64,000 nucleotides of DNA. Origin: Myxococcales bacterium 68-20. Its GTDB lineage: Bacteria; Myxococcota_A; Polyangia; Polyangiales; Polyangiaceae. Below, piece after piece: positions 28,514 through 37,215 of this stretch. Position 1 is the first letter of the stretch. The number at the start of each line of letters is the position of its first letter. The stretch covers positions 1 to 64,000 of the forward strand of contig MKVQ01000001.1 of the NCBI GenBank assembly GCA_001899635.1. Direction: 5' to 3'. Both the position numbers and the translations under genes were made by a program. The notes beneath the pieces are model-generated. The model was not told the origin of the DNA and ran no database searches. It saw only the letters and a program-made list of their open reading frames with translations.

Positions 28514-28639
28514 CCTCGCGCTACTTCCTTACGAGTCTGGCGGGGTTACGCGTGGATCACGTGACCACCGGCCGTCCGAAAGACAGGCTCCGGACTGCGC
28601 TAAGTGCGCGGATGTATTGGCGGCGACATCCGGCACGCG

Positions 28640-29380
28640 ATGTGCGACAGGGTGGTCGTGGCTCGCTTCATCCAGGTCCTCGGCGGGTGGACGCTCGCAC
28701 CCATCCTCGCTCTGACCGCCTGCGTCTCAGCCGAGGCCGCCGCCGAGCCGGTGGAGCAAGGCGATCAGGCCGTCACCGCCGACTACGACACCTACGCTGC
28801 GTTCGCGACCCGCCATGGCATGGCGCCCCGCTCGAATCGCGCGCTCGTGATCGGCATTCGTGGGCGCGACCTCACGGGCAATGTGCATTCTGCACGCGTC
28901 ACGCGGACGTACGACGACACGCTCGTCGTGCTCACGCCGGACCAGCGGATGTTCCGGCTCGCGGTGTCGACCCATCCCTGGGAGACCGTGGGGAAGGCGG
29001 GCGTCCCGGACGTCGATCGTGACGGCCGCGCAGACGTGGGGATGATCCGTCCGGGCAAGTACCTGGCGGTGCGCCGCGAGTCGAGCCGCGACATCGCCGG
29101 CGCGCGCACGTACCAGGTCGTCACGGCGGCCGGCAGCGACCGGCTGCCGGGTTACCGCAACACGGACCAGGACGACGTGTACTCCGCCGCCGAGCGCGCT
29201 GCGTCCGAGGCGCGCGGTGACGTGCTGACGGCGGTGCTCTTCCACCAGGGGGGCGACGGGGCGCCTGCGGCAGTCGGATGCCAGGTCCTCGATGCCGATG
29301 GCATCCGTCGGCTTGCGAGCGAGGTGGGCGCGCGCTTCGATTACCTGCTCGTCGACGCCAACGAGGTGGAGGTTCCCTGA
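28640..29380 (+). CDS. Putative lipoprotein, unknown family
   Basis: A 246-residue exported protein with lipobox LALTAC. The mature part begins DYDTYAAFATRHGMAP and contains NRALVIGIRGRDLTGNVHSA, VPDVDRDGRADVGMIRPGKY and QVLDADGIRRLASEVGARF. The VPDVDRDGRADVG loop resembles a calcium-binding DxDxDG motif. I do not recognise the family. Start ATG 28640 is preferred to 28604 because it puts the signal sequence near the N-terminus. No operon partner is evident. Confidence 0.75.
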   Translation: MCDRVVVARFIQVLGGWTLAPILALTACVSAEAAAEPVEQGDQAVTADYDTYAAFATRHGMAPRSNRALVIGIRGRDLTGNVHSARVTRTYDDTLVVLTPDQRMFRLAVSTHPWETVGKAGVPDVDRDGRADVGMIRPGKYLAVRRESSRDIAGARTYQVVTAAGSDRLPGYRNTDQDDVYSAAERAASEARGDVLTAVLFHQGGDGAPAAVGCQVLDADGIRRLASEVGARFDYLLVDANEVEVP

Positions 29381-29447
29381 TCGGAAGGGACCGGCGTTCT
29401 TCGGAGGGAAGGAAGCGTCGGGAGGGACGTAAGACCTCGCGTCCCCG

Positions 29448-29978
29448 ATGGTCGCCCTGCTCTCGAACGCCGCCAATCCCTTCGCTCAGGTGACGCCTCA
29501 CGTGCCGGCCGAGGCGCTGGCGGTCGCGGCCGGAGCATTGATCGGCGTGGCGATCTACGGCCTGGCGTTGGCGCTGCTCTCGCGCCGGAAGCCGCGGCGT
29601 CGGCCCGCGTTCCAGGGAGCGGCCGCAGACATCGCGTCCATCGCGTCCTACGCTGCGGTGCCGGCCGTGCGCCGGTATCGCGACGTCGCCGCGTCTCATC
29701 CTCCGCCCCGCGTCTTCGCGGCGCCGGCGCCCTACTCGAACGCGCTCGCGGCGGGTGGGTTCGCGAAGATGGGGTTTGCGTTCGGTGAGCGCGTCCATGC
29801 CGGGCCGACGAGCGCGAACGAGGCCGCCGATGACTCGATCCCCTGCGAGCTCGAGTCGATGCCGTTGGTCTCCGGCGGCTCGTCCGACGAGACTGGCCCG
29901 ATGGCTGCGGTGACCGTGCAACCGATCATCCCGATCGGCGATCCCTCGATGCCGATCGGAGAGGCGTTCGGCTCGTGA
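29448..29978 (+). CDS. Single-pass membrane protein, unknown function
   Basis: A 176-residue protein: a short N-terminal segment, one transmembrane helix at about 22-45 (EALAVAAGALIGVAIYGLAL), then a basic RRKPRRRP stop-transfer stretch and a hydrophilic tail with Pro-rich turns. No catalytic motif. It lies 67 bp beyond the previous lipoprotein gene and 96 bp before cassette A. The family was not recognised. Confidence 0.6.
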   Translation: MVALLSNAANPFAQVTPHVPAEALAVAAGALIGVAIYGLALALLSRRKPRRRPAFQGAAADIASIASYAAVPAVRRYRDVAASHPPPRVFAAPAPYSNALAAGGFAKMGFAFGERVHAGPTSANEAADDSIPCELESMPLVSGGSSDETGPMAAVTVQPIIPIGDPSMPIGEAFGS

Positions 29979-29991
29979 TCATCCGCCGTCC

Positions 29992-30031
29992 GCTCGAGCT
30001 CGAGCTCGAGCATGCATCCGGCGCGCGCCGG
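29992..30031. other. Long palindromes between 29448 gene and cassette A
   Basis: A 20-bp perfect palindrome, GCTCGAGCTCGAGCTCGAGC (29992-30011), is followed by a second perfect one, CCGGCGCGCGCCGG (30018-30031), in the 96-bp gap before the first gene of cassette A. They could be a bidirectional terminator, a binding site for a dimeric regulator or both. No promoter -10/-35 pair is convincing. Confidence 0.4.
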
Positions 30032-30074
30032 TGACCTCGACTTCGACGACGCCCGGCGGACTGATCGCGGTAGG

Positions 30075-31160
30075 ATGCGCGCGATGCGGAGTCGCCGGGC
30101 AATCCGCGCGGCCGTTCTTCTCCCTGCTGTCGCGACGATCGCGATCGCGGGAGTGGCGCGCGCGCAGTCGAGCGCGTCGCCGAGCGTCCCGATCCTCGCG
30201 CTCGATTGGAGCGCTCCGCCCGAGTGCCCCGACGCGGCGCACGTGAAGGCGCGCGTCGAGCAGCTCGTCGGGCACACGCACGGCGACAAGACGCTTGCCG
30301 CCGAAGGTCGGATGACCGCCTCGAAGGCGCGCTATCGCGTCGAGCTTCGCATCGGCGCCGGCGCGCCCTCGCGACGGACGATGACCGGCAGCGACTGCGC
30401 GCGGCTCGCCGAGGCAGCGGCGTTGATCTTCGCGCTCGATATCGATCCCGAAGCGCTCACGCGCGCGACGACGGCGCAGGTCGAGCCCGAGAAGGCGCCA
30501 GCTCCCGGGCCTCGCCGTCCTGACGGCGATAGCGACGACGCAAGCGACACGCTCCGCGAGCGCGCGCCCGAGAAGCCGGACGCGCTCGTCGGCCCGCGCC
30601 GCGATAGACAGGCGGGCCCGCGTCACCATGGCGACGAGCCTGGCGAGCCTGTCGAGATCGGCGTCGCGGCCCGGCTCTTGTTCGATCAAGGCTCATTGCC
30701 TAAAGCCACGCTCGGTCTCGGAGCGGCGGTCGAGATCGCGCGGGGCCTCTTCTTCTTCGACCTCGGCCCTTCGATCTACCGGCGCCGGTTCGTCGGCGGT
30801 CCGCGCTCCGGGAGCGGGGGCGCCTACGTCGAGCTCACGACGCTCAACGCTCGAGGATGCGCGCGCCACACGGCCCCGCCGTTCCAGGTGCGCGCGTGTC
30901 TCGGCGGCGAGCTCGGCCGTGAGGGGACGCGCGGCGTCGGCATCGCGGAGCCGACCGCGTCGTCTGCCCTATGGGGCGCCCTCTCGATCGGCCTCGAAGC
31001 TCGAGCGTGGGAGCGCAGCCGCTTATCGCCGTCGTTCGGCGTGGGCGTCGGACACCCGGTGGTCGCTCCGGACGTCGCCATCCACGGCTTCGGTAGGCTC
31101 TTCGAGCCGCCTATTCTCTTCGTTCGCGCGCATCTGGGGCTGGAGGTGCGCCTTTTTTGA
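30075..31160 (+). CDS. Cassette A outer-membrane-like protein
   Basis: A 361-residue exported protein: signal peptide, an N-terminal globular domain with LALDWSAPPECPDAAHVKARV and TGSDCARLAEAAALIFALDI, a Pro/Asp-rich linker (about 135-200) and a beta-rich C-terminal part with alternating aromatic and small residues that could form a membrane barrel. The matching gene of cassette B (56689) shares the SAPPECP/SAPAECP motif, the second Cys motif and length (363). It opens the cassette, 61 bp before the sigma factor. Role may be sensing or transport for the system it precedes. ATG 30075 follows CGGTAGG. Confidence 0.8.
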   Translation: MRAMRSRRAIRAAVLLPAVATIAIAGVARAQSSASPSVPILALDWSAPPECPDAAHVKARVEQLVGHTHGDKTLAAEGRMTASKARYRVELRIGAGAPSRRTMTGSDCARLAEAAALIFALDIDPEALTRATTAQVEPEKAPAPGPRRPDGDSDDASDTLRERAPEKPDALVGPRRDRQAGPRHHGDEPGEPVEIGVAARLLFDQGSLPKATLGLGAAVEIARGLFFFDLGPSIYRRRFVGGPRSGSGGAYVELTTLNARGCARHTAPPFQVRACLGGELGREGTRGVGIAEPTASSALWGALSIGLEARAWERSRLSPSFGVGVGHPVVAPDVAIHGFGRLFEPPILFVRAHLGLEVRLF

Positions 31161-31220
31161 CGACGTCGTGATGATTCTCCGGCGCGCCATCACTAACCCC
31201 GAGTGCACTCGCCGCATGCC

Positions 31221-31793
31221 ATGTCGGGGATCGTCGCGGAGTTTCCGCTGAGCACGGATCCACCTGCGCGCGCGCCTGCGCTGACGTTCGAAGAGGTGTA
31301 CGAGCAGCACTACCGCTTCGTCTGGCGCGTCCTTCGAACCTTCGGTCTCTCGCGCACGGCGGTCGACGACGCGACGCAGGACGTCTTCGTCGTCGTCCAT
31401 CGCCGCCTCCCGGAGTTCGAAGGTCGGAGCACCGTCCGCACCTGGCTCTTTCGCATCGCGAGCTGGGTGGTCGCGCATGAGCGCCGGCGCTTCCGGTCGA
31501 AGCCGGAGCACGCGCCGATCGACGACGACATCTCCGACGCCTCCCCCGGACCGTTCGACGTCGCCGCTCGCAGTCAGGCGCTCCGCGAGGTCGAGCGCCT
31601 CTTGAGTCTCATGGACGAGGAGAAGCGCCTCGTCTTCGTCCTCATGGACCTCGAAGAGATGAAGGCGGCCGAGGTCGCCGAGCTCTTGGAGACCAACGTC
31701 AACACCGTGTACTCGCGCCTCCGCCTCGCGCGCGAGCAATTCCGGCGTCTGCTCGAAGCGAGCCACGCGTCTCGGAAAGGAAAGGAACCGTGA
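31221..31793 (+). CDS. ECF-family RNA polymerase sigma factor (cassette A)
   Basis: A 190-residue sigma-70 factor of the extracytoplasmic-function type. Region 2 is clear at about 20-85 (YEQHYRFVWRVLRTFG, DDATQDVFVVVHRRLPEFEG, TVRTWLFRIASWVV) and region 4 at about 120-180 (EKRLVFVLMDLEEMKAAEVA, NVNTVYSRLRLAREQFRRLL). It lacks regions 1 and 3. The ATG at 31221 is preferred over an upstream GTG. Stop overlaps the next gene in GTGA. Such factors are normally held by a membrane anti-sigma factor, and the next gene is the likely one. It should direct polymerase to its own operon or a linked set. Confidence 0.93.
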   Translation: MSGIVAEFPLSTDPPARAPALTFEEVYEQHYRFVWRVLRTFGLSRTAVDDATQDVFVVVHRRLPEFEGRSTVRTWLFRIASWVVAHERRRFRSKPEHAPIDDDISDASPGPFDVAARSQALREVERLLSLMDEEKRLVFVLMDLEEMKAAEVAELLETNVNTVYSRLRLAREQFRRLLEASHASRKGKEP

Positions 31794-32488
31794 GCGAGCT
31801 GTCACCGAAAGAGCTCGAGATCATCGAGACTCTTCGATCCGAGTGGGGGCCCACCGGCGCGAAGCCGCCGTCGCCGGAGGCGATCCGAGCGCGGCTCGCC
31901 GACAAGCCTTGGCTCGCCCGTCCGGTTCCGTCGCGGACTGCGCCGCGATTCGTGCGCCTCGTCGGCGCGACGATGGCGACCGTCGGGCTCTGCACATTCG
32001 GCTTCGTCGCGCTTCGCGAAGACGCGAAGCCGGCGGCGAGCGTCGCGATCGAGCCGCCCCGTGCGCCTTCGCCGGTCGTGCCGAGTGCGCCTTCGCCGGT
32101 CGCGGCGTCGTCCGCCTCGCCGTCGGTCGAGCCGACGATCGCGATCGAGTCGCTGCCCGACGCGCCGCCGGTCGCGACGGCCGTCCGCGCTGCGCGAAAG
32201 CTCGGGGCCGAGGCCGACTCCGACACGCTCGCCGAAGAGCTGGAGCTCGTGCGCGCCGCGCAAAGCGCGCTCCGCGAAGGCGCTCCCGATCGCGCGCTTC
32301 GACCGCTTGCGACACACGCGTCGCGCTTTCCACGCGGCGTCCTCCGCGACGAGCGCATGACGCTCCAGGCGCTCGCGCACTGCGCGCGCGGCGACGTCGC
32401 GACCGCGCGCGCGCTCAAATCCGAGCTCGAGCGCGTCTCACCGGGCTCTTCGCACCTCCAACGCCTCGCCTCCTCGTGTGCCCGATGA
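31790..32488 (+). CDS. Cassette A membrane regulator, putative anti-sigma with TPR-like tail
   Basis: A 232-residue protein starting with GTG in overlap with the sigma gene. A cytoplasmic N-terminal part of about 55 residues (KELEIIETLRSEWGPTG) precedes one membrane helix at about 55-75, then a Pro/Ser/Ala-rich periplasmic linker, then a helical C-terminal ~80-residue domain with LELVRAAQSALREGAPDRAL and ALKSELERVSPGSSHL, similar to tetratricopeptide repeats. The topology fits an anti-sigma factor, with the tail sensing something outside. A matching protein follows the sigma gene in cassette B. The anti-sigma role is inference from position and topology, since no zinc ZAS motif is seen. Confidence 0.75.
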   Translation: MSELSPKELEIIETLRSEWGPTGAKPPSPEAIRARLADKPWLARPVPSRTAPRFVRLVGATMATVGLCTFGFVALREDAKPAASVAIEPPRAPSPVVPSAPSPVAASSASPSVEPTIAIESLPDAPPVATAVRAARKLGAEADSDTLAEELELVRAAQSALREGAPDRALRPLATHASRFPRGVLRDERMTLQALAHCARGDVATARALKSELERVSPGSSHLQRLASSCAR

Positions 32489-33684
32489 AGACCCAAGCCA
32501 TCCTCGGAACAGCGGTAGCGACCCTCGCGATCGGCATCGCCCTCCTCTCGGCCTGCGCCGACACGATCATCGCGGGCACCGATCCGCCTCCCGCCCCGGC
32601 TCCGAGCTTCGCCGGTCCCGACGCCGGGCCGCCTCCCGCGCCCGAGACGATGATGTGCATCTCGTACGATTGTCCGGAACCGTACGCGACCTGTCCCGGC
32701 AAAAAGGGACTCTGCAATTCGAATATCGACAACGACATCAACAACTGCGGTGCCTGCGGGAACAAGTGCAACTACGGAGACGCCGGCGCAGTCAACGCGC
32801 TCCTTTCGTGCCGCGCGGGTCAGTGCAGCGTCCAATGCGAGAGCCTCTTCGGCGACTGCAACGGCGTGATCGAAGATGGCTGTGAGGCCCATCTCGGACG
32901 AGACGAGGCAAATTGTGGTGCCTGCGGTAACGCCTGCAAACCCGGCGAGGTCTGCTGGCGCGCGGTGTGCGGCTGTCCTCCCGGCTACACGCAATGCGCA
33001 AGTCCCTTTGGGGGCGACGACGTCTGCGTGCGTCTCGACAACGATGCCCGCAACTGCGGAGCGTGCAATCTCCACTGCGCCGAGGCGGCCGACGACGCCG
33101 GTCCGCCGGCGTGGCCTTGCGGCCCGGGTGTGACGCCGGACAAGTGGGGCCCCATCTGCGAGGACTCCTCGTGCACATTCAATTGCACCGAAGGCTTCCA
33201 AAACTGCAACGACGACCTCTGCGGTGACGGCTGCGAGACCGATCTCGAGAACGATCCGAAGAACTGCGGAGCGTGCGGCCACCAGTGTTTGCCGGAGCAG
33301 GGATGCATCAAAGGCAAATGCGAATGCGGCGATCCGAAGCTGACCTTCTGCAACGGCAAATGCACCGAGCTCCAGACGGACCCGGCCAACTGCGGGGCAT
33401 GCGGCAATTTCTGTCCCGGATATTTGGATGTCTCCAGCAGCGCGCTCGGTAGTCCGACATGCGTCCTCGGTCGATGCGGATTCGCCTGTCCGCCCGGGCG
33501 CGCCGACTGCGACCATCGCATCGAGAACGGTTGTGAGGTCGACACGCGGCTCGACCCGCTGAACTGCGGTGGATGCGGGATCGAATGCGAGCGCGACGGC
33601 GGAGCGGAAGGTGCCCAGCCGTGCGCCGCGGGACAGTGTCTGACGAAGCCTTGCCCGCCGCCGGACGCAGGAGGTGTGTTTTGA
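32485..33684 (+). CDS. Cassette A Cys-rich lipoprotein, six NCGAC repeats
   Basis: A 399-residue lipoprotein (lipobox LLSAC) coupled by ATGA overlap. After a Pro-rich linker it has six units built on N-C-G-A-C-x-x-x-C, for example NNCGACGNKC, ANCGACGNAC and LNCGGCGIEC, spaced by segments with DGCE(T/V)D and CxGxC motifs. The many Cys probably pair within units to form a rigid, elongated disulphide stalk. The cassette B counterpart (59155) also has six units in the same order. It was not recognised as a named family; likely surface-exposed and proteinase-resistant. Confidence 0.88.
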   Translation: MKTQAILGTAVATLAIGIALLSACADTIIAGTDPPPAPAPSFAGPDAGPPPAPETMMCISYDCPEPYATCPGKKGLCNSNIDNDINNCGACGNKCNYGDAGAVNALLSCRAGQCSVQCESLFGDCNGVIEDGCEAHLGRDEANCGACGNACKPGEVCWRAVCGCPPGYTQCASPFGGDDVCVRLDNDARNCGACNLHCAEAADDAGPPAWPCGPGVTPDKWGPICEDSSCTFNCTEGFQNCNDDLCGDGCETDLENDPKNCGACGHQCLPEQGCIKGKCECGDPKLTFCNGKCTELQTDPANCGACGNFCPGYLDVSSSALGSPTCVLGRCGFACPPGRADCDHRIENGCEVDTRLDPLNCGGCGIECERDGGAEGAQPCAAGQCLTKPCPPPDAGGVF

Positions 33685-34826
33685 TTCGCCCGACCCGAGG
33701 CGCGTTCCTCGCGCTCCTTCTGTCTGCGAGCGGGGTGAGCCTGCTCGCGAGCTGCGCCGAGAGCGGTCATCCCGCCGCGCCGCTGCCGGACGCCGGCGAG
33801 CCGCCGAGCCCGGAGGCCAGCGTCCCTGTCGTCGAACAATGCCAAAAGGGCGCGTGGTGCCGCGTGGAGCTTCCGGAAGCACGCGTCTCCCTCAACGGGA
33901 TCTGGGGCTCGGGCCCGAGCGACGTATGGATCGTCGGCACTCCAGCGATTGTCCATCACTGGAACGGCTCGCGATTCGAGTCGAGCCGTATCGAGACGAA
34001 CCAGTCGCTATTCGGTATTTGGGGGAGCGGCAAAGACGACGTTTGGGCGTTCTCCACGACCCACTCGATGTGGCACGCGGTGCCCGACGCCGGCTGGTCA
34101 CGTTCGAACGGCACGGTCGGGATGCTCGACGGCGGCGGCTATCCCCCAGCGATCTCGGCGATGTGGGGGCCGAACGCGACGGATCTCTGGGCAGTCGGCC
34201 CGTCGACCGAGTTCGGCGTCCGCTTGCTGCCCTCGGTCTATCACTCCGAGGGCTGGCGCAACGGCGAGCCGGACTGGCAGCCGTCGCATACGGGCGATCC
34301 ATCCGCGTCGGGCGCGCCAGCGCTCGAGAAGATCACGTTCAACGCGGTCTGCGGCAGCTCCGACACGCGCGTCTGGATCGCCGGCAACGGCGGCAAGATG
34401 CGGTATTCGAGTGGCTGGAGAGGCGAGGCGACGACGTGGTCGCCGCTCAACAGCCACACGTCCAGGGATCTGTTCGCGCTCTGGTGCAGCCCCGACGGCG
34501 ACGTATGGACGGCCGGCGAAGGCGGCGTCATCCGGCGTATCACGCGCTCCGAAGACGGATACGTGGCCTCCGAGATCGAGACGCCGACGACGAGGAGCCT
34601 CCGCGGGCTCTGGGGCGCCGCAGCCGACGACATCTGGGCCGTCGGTGACGCTGGAACGATCCTGCATTGGGACGGCAAGGCTTGGAGTGTGCCTGAGGCG
34701 CCTCTCGGCGCGACCCAAGATAATCTCTTCGCGATCTGGGGAGCGAGCAAAGACGAGCTCTGGATCGCGGGGCGCAACGTTCTTCTTCACAACGGCAGCG
34801 CGCCGATCCGGGGCAAATCGCTATGA
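33681..34826 (+). CDS. Cassette A seven-bladed propeller-like lipoprotein (WG repeats)
   Basis: A 381-residue lipoprotein (lipobox LLASC). TTG start at 33681 in TTGA overlap with the previous stop, with GGAGG six bases upstream, supports this unusual start. Seven repeats carry the pattern GIWGSGxxDVWxVG: LNGIWGSGPSDVWIVG, LFGIWGSGKDDVWAFS, ISAMWGPNATDLWAVG, then variants near FNAVCGSS, LFALWCSP, LRGLWGAA and LFAIWGAS. Seven repeats of about 45-50 residues make a seven-bladed beta-propeller likely. It is probably a binding, not a catalytic, unit. Cassette B has two counterparts. Confidence 0.88.
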   Translation: MIRPTRGAFLALLLSASGVSLLASCAESGHPAAPLPDAGEPPSPEASVPVVEQCQKGAWCRVELPEARVSLNGIWGSGPSDVWIVGTPAIVHHWNGSRFESSRIETNQSLFGIWGSGKDDVWAFSTTHSMWHAVPDAGWSRSNGTVGMLDGGGYPPAISAMWGPNATDLWAVGPSTEFGVRLLPSVYHSEGWRNGEPDWQPSHTGDPSASGAPALEKITFNAVCGSSDTRVWIAGNGGKMRYSSGWRGEATTWSPLNSHTSRDLFALWCSPDGDVWTAGEGGVIRRITRSEDGYVASEIETPTTRSLRGLWGAAADDIWAVGDAGTILHWDGKAWSVPEAPLGATQDNLFAIWGASKDELWIAGRNVLLHNGSAPIRGKSL

Positions 34827-36166
34827 GGTCCAAGCTCATCGTCGTCGCTGGCGTCCTCGCTTCCGCCTCGGCGCTCGTCCACTGCTCGTCGAGCGAGACG
34901 CCCGACGCTCCGTCCGAAGACGCGAGCGTCCGGCCCGACGTCGTCGTGGCGGACGCGGGCGACGCTTCACCCATCACCGACGCGGCGATGGAAGACGAGT
35001 TCGAGATTCCCGACGGCGCGATCGTGTGCGATGCCACTCCTTGCGCGTTGGCCATCGGCTCCGGCTACACGAGCGCGTCCCTCGGAGGCTTCTGCGCGCT
35101 CCTCGACGACGGCACCGTCCAGTGCTGGGGGCACGGACCCGTTCGCAGGCTCGGCTACGACATCGACGCGAGCAGCCTCCTCGAGCAGTTCAGCAGCGCG
35201 CCTCGCCGGGTCGAGGGCCTCTCCGGCGCGACGAGCATCGGCGTCGGCGGAGACAACGGATGCGCGGTCGTGTCCGACGGGGGCACCTATTGCTGGGGCA
35301 ACGCCGCGCTCGTCAACGCGGGGGTCGATCCGGACGCGAGCGCGCCGATCGTCGCGCCGGCGCTCGCCACGCGCCAGGATCTCGTGCCTCCGGCCTCCGC
35401 GGTCGCCGTCGGAATGAACACGGCGTGCGTGACGGACGACGCCGGCGCGATGCGCTGCTGGGGGCACAACGGAAGCGGCCAGCTCGGACGTCCTCCCGCC
35501 GCGTCCGCGCCACCGGCCGAGGTCGCGATCGAGCAGCCGGTGGCGATCGCCGCTCCGGCCGACGGGCGGACGTTCGCGATCACCGAAGGCGGAGAGATCT
35601 TCTCCTGGGGCGCGGACAGCACGGGGCGAGCGCGGGATTTCCTCCTCGGTCGCGATACCTCGGAAGATCCCGATCCGGTCCCTCACGTCTTCACCGGAGT
35701 CTCCGGCGTGCGCGCTGTCTCGTCGGGGACCAACCATTCGTGCGCCATCATCGGGCGGCGCGTCGAGTGTTGGGGGGGGAGCACGCTGGGGGACCTCGGA
35801 CGCGGCGCGACCGGCGTGTTCCCATCGCCCCCTGCGCCGACGATCCTCGAGGCCGTCGCGCCCGGCGAAATTCCGCTGCACCTGTCCGTGGACTACGCGC
35901 GCTCGTGCGTCGTCATGGGCAGCGGCAGCGTCTACTGCTGGCAGTCGCGAGACTCGGTCGACGCGGGCGCCGGAGAGCCATGGCGCGTCGAAGGTCTCAG
36001 CGGACCCGCTGTGGCCGTTACGTCGGTGCAGCGCACTACCTGCGCGCTCCTTCGTTCGGGGGTCGTCGAGTGTTGGGGCGCCAACATCACCGGCGCGCTC
36101 GGTCGCGGCATCGAGGATCACTTCTTCGTCGATCCGAATCCAGGTCGCGTGTTGTTCGCTGATTAG
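34823..36166 (+). CDS. Cassette A RCC1-repeat lipoprotein
   Basis: A 447-residue lipoprotein (lipobox ALVHC) coupled by ATGA. Seven repeats of RCC1 type end in CWG or a close variant, for example ALLDDGTVQCWGHG, CVTDDAGAMRCWGHNGSGQL and TCALLRSGVVECWGANITGA, so a seven-bladed propeller is likely. Each blade typically has a Cys pair across the turn. An eight-base G run at 35772-35779 within CWGGS could cause slippage and phase variation. The counterpart in cassette B is the truncated gene at 62710. Surface ligand unknown. Confidence 0.9.
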   Translation: MRSKLIVVAGVLASASALVHCSSSETPDAPSEDASVRPDVVVADAGDASPITDAAMEDEFEIPDGAIVCDATPCALAIGSGYTSASLGGFCALLDDGTVQCWGHGPVRRLGYDIDASSLLEQFSSAPRRVEGLSGATSIGVGGDNGCAVVSDGGTYCWGNAALVNAGVDPDASAPIVAPALATRQDLVPPASAVAVGMNTACVTDDAGAMRCWGHNGSGQLGRPPAASAPPAEVAIEQPVAIAAPADGRTFAITEGGEIFSWGADSTGRARDFLLGRDTSEDPDPVPHVFTGVSGVRAVSSGTNHSCAIIGRRVECWGGSTLGDLGRGATGVFPSPPAPTILEAVAPGEIPLHLSVDYARSCVVMGSGSVYCWQSRDSVDAGAGEPWRVEGLSGPAVAVTSVQRTTCALLRSGVVECWGANITGALGRGIEDHFFVDPNPGRVLFAD

Positions 36167-36183
36167 CCAGAAAGCGTAATTCG

Positions 36184-37056
36184 ATGTTTCGTGGCGTAAA
36201 GCTGGTTCTGATCGTCGTTCTTGGTATGACGGCAATTCATTGCTCGTCGAGTCGGACCGTGTTCGAGTCGGGGCCCGACGCGAGCGATGTTCCGCCTGAG
36301 CCGTTCATCGAGCCGCTGGAGGCCTCGGTCGACGCGGGACGCGTCGAGGTCGAGTGCACAGGGACGAACAGTCAGATCTACGTGCTGTCATCGAACCCGG
36401 CGGCGATTCACCGTTTCGATCCGGAGACGCTCACGTTCACCCGCCTCGGCTACCTCGATTGCCCGGCGACGAGCCCGTTCTCGATGGCCGTCGATCGCTT
36501 CAACAACGCCTGGGTCAACTTTCACGCGGGCAAGCTCGCCAAGGTTCGCCTCGACGATCTGCACTGCGAGCTGCTCGATTTTCGCAATCCGCCGAATGGT
36601 TCGTGGACCTTCGGAATGGGATTCGCCAGGAACGACGATGGAAAGGGCGAGACGCTCTTCCTCTCGAGCAGTGAGCTCTTCGATCTCGATTCGAAGACGC
36701 TCGAGGTGAGCCGCGTAGGATCGATGAACGTCTTCGGTATGCCCGAGCTGACGGGAACGGGTGACGGCCGCCTCTATGGCTTCACGCCCGACAACGGGGT
36801 CGTCACGCGCATCGACAAGTCGACCGGCGCGACCATCGAGACGCATCGGACGTCGGCGGTCGAGGCGGGCGACTGGGCCTTCGCGCAGTGGGGCGGCGAC
36901 TTCTGGCTCTTCACCCGCAACGGTCGGCAGGCTTCCTCGATGGTGACGCGCTACTCGCCGGAGACGCGGGCGTCGGTCGTCGCGGTCGAGGACTCGGGCA
37001 TCGTCATCCGCGGCGCGGGCTCGTCGACCTGCGCGCCGTTCAAGCCGGTGCAGTAG
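36184..37056 (+). CDS. Cassette A terminal lipoprotein, propeller-like
   Basis: A 290-residue lipoprotein (lipobox AIHCSS) starting 17 bp after the RCC1 lipoprotein. Repeats such as IYVLSSNPAAIHRFDPETLT, FSMAVDRFNNAWVNFHAGKL and GRLYGFTPDNGVVTRIDKST are typical of NHL/SMP-30-like propellers. It has no counterpart in the visible part of cassette B. ATG 36184 has no strong ribosome site. Likely co-transcribed with the cassette. Family not named. Confidence 0.78.
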   Translation: MFRGVKLVLIVVLGMTAIHCSSSRTVFESGPDASDVPPEPFIEPLEASVDAGRVEVECTGTNSQIYVLSSNPAAIHRFDPETLTFTRLGYLDCPATSPFSMAVDRFNNAWVNFHAGKLAKVRLDDLHCELLDFRNPPNGSWTFGMGFARNDDGKGETLFLSSSELFDLDSKTLEVSRVGSMNVFGMPELTGTGDGRLYGFTPDNGVVTRIDKSTGATIETHRTSAVEAGDWAFAQWGGDFWLFTRNGRQASSMVTRYSPETRASVVAVEDSGIVIRGAGSSTCAPFKPVQ

Positions 37057-37215
37057 CTTCGTCGGCGAGCTCGAAGCCAGATAGGCCCGCCATGCCGGAC
37101 GATGGCGGCGGCGCCGCGACCCGGCGGTCGACCTCATCGGCTTCACCGAGAGCCGGGGCCGGGGGCTGCCTGGAAGGCTCGCGCGAGCGGTGGACATCGT
37201 CGGTCCGGCGGGTAG

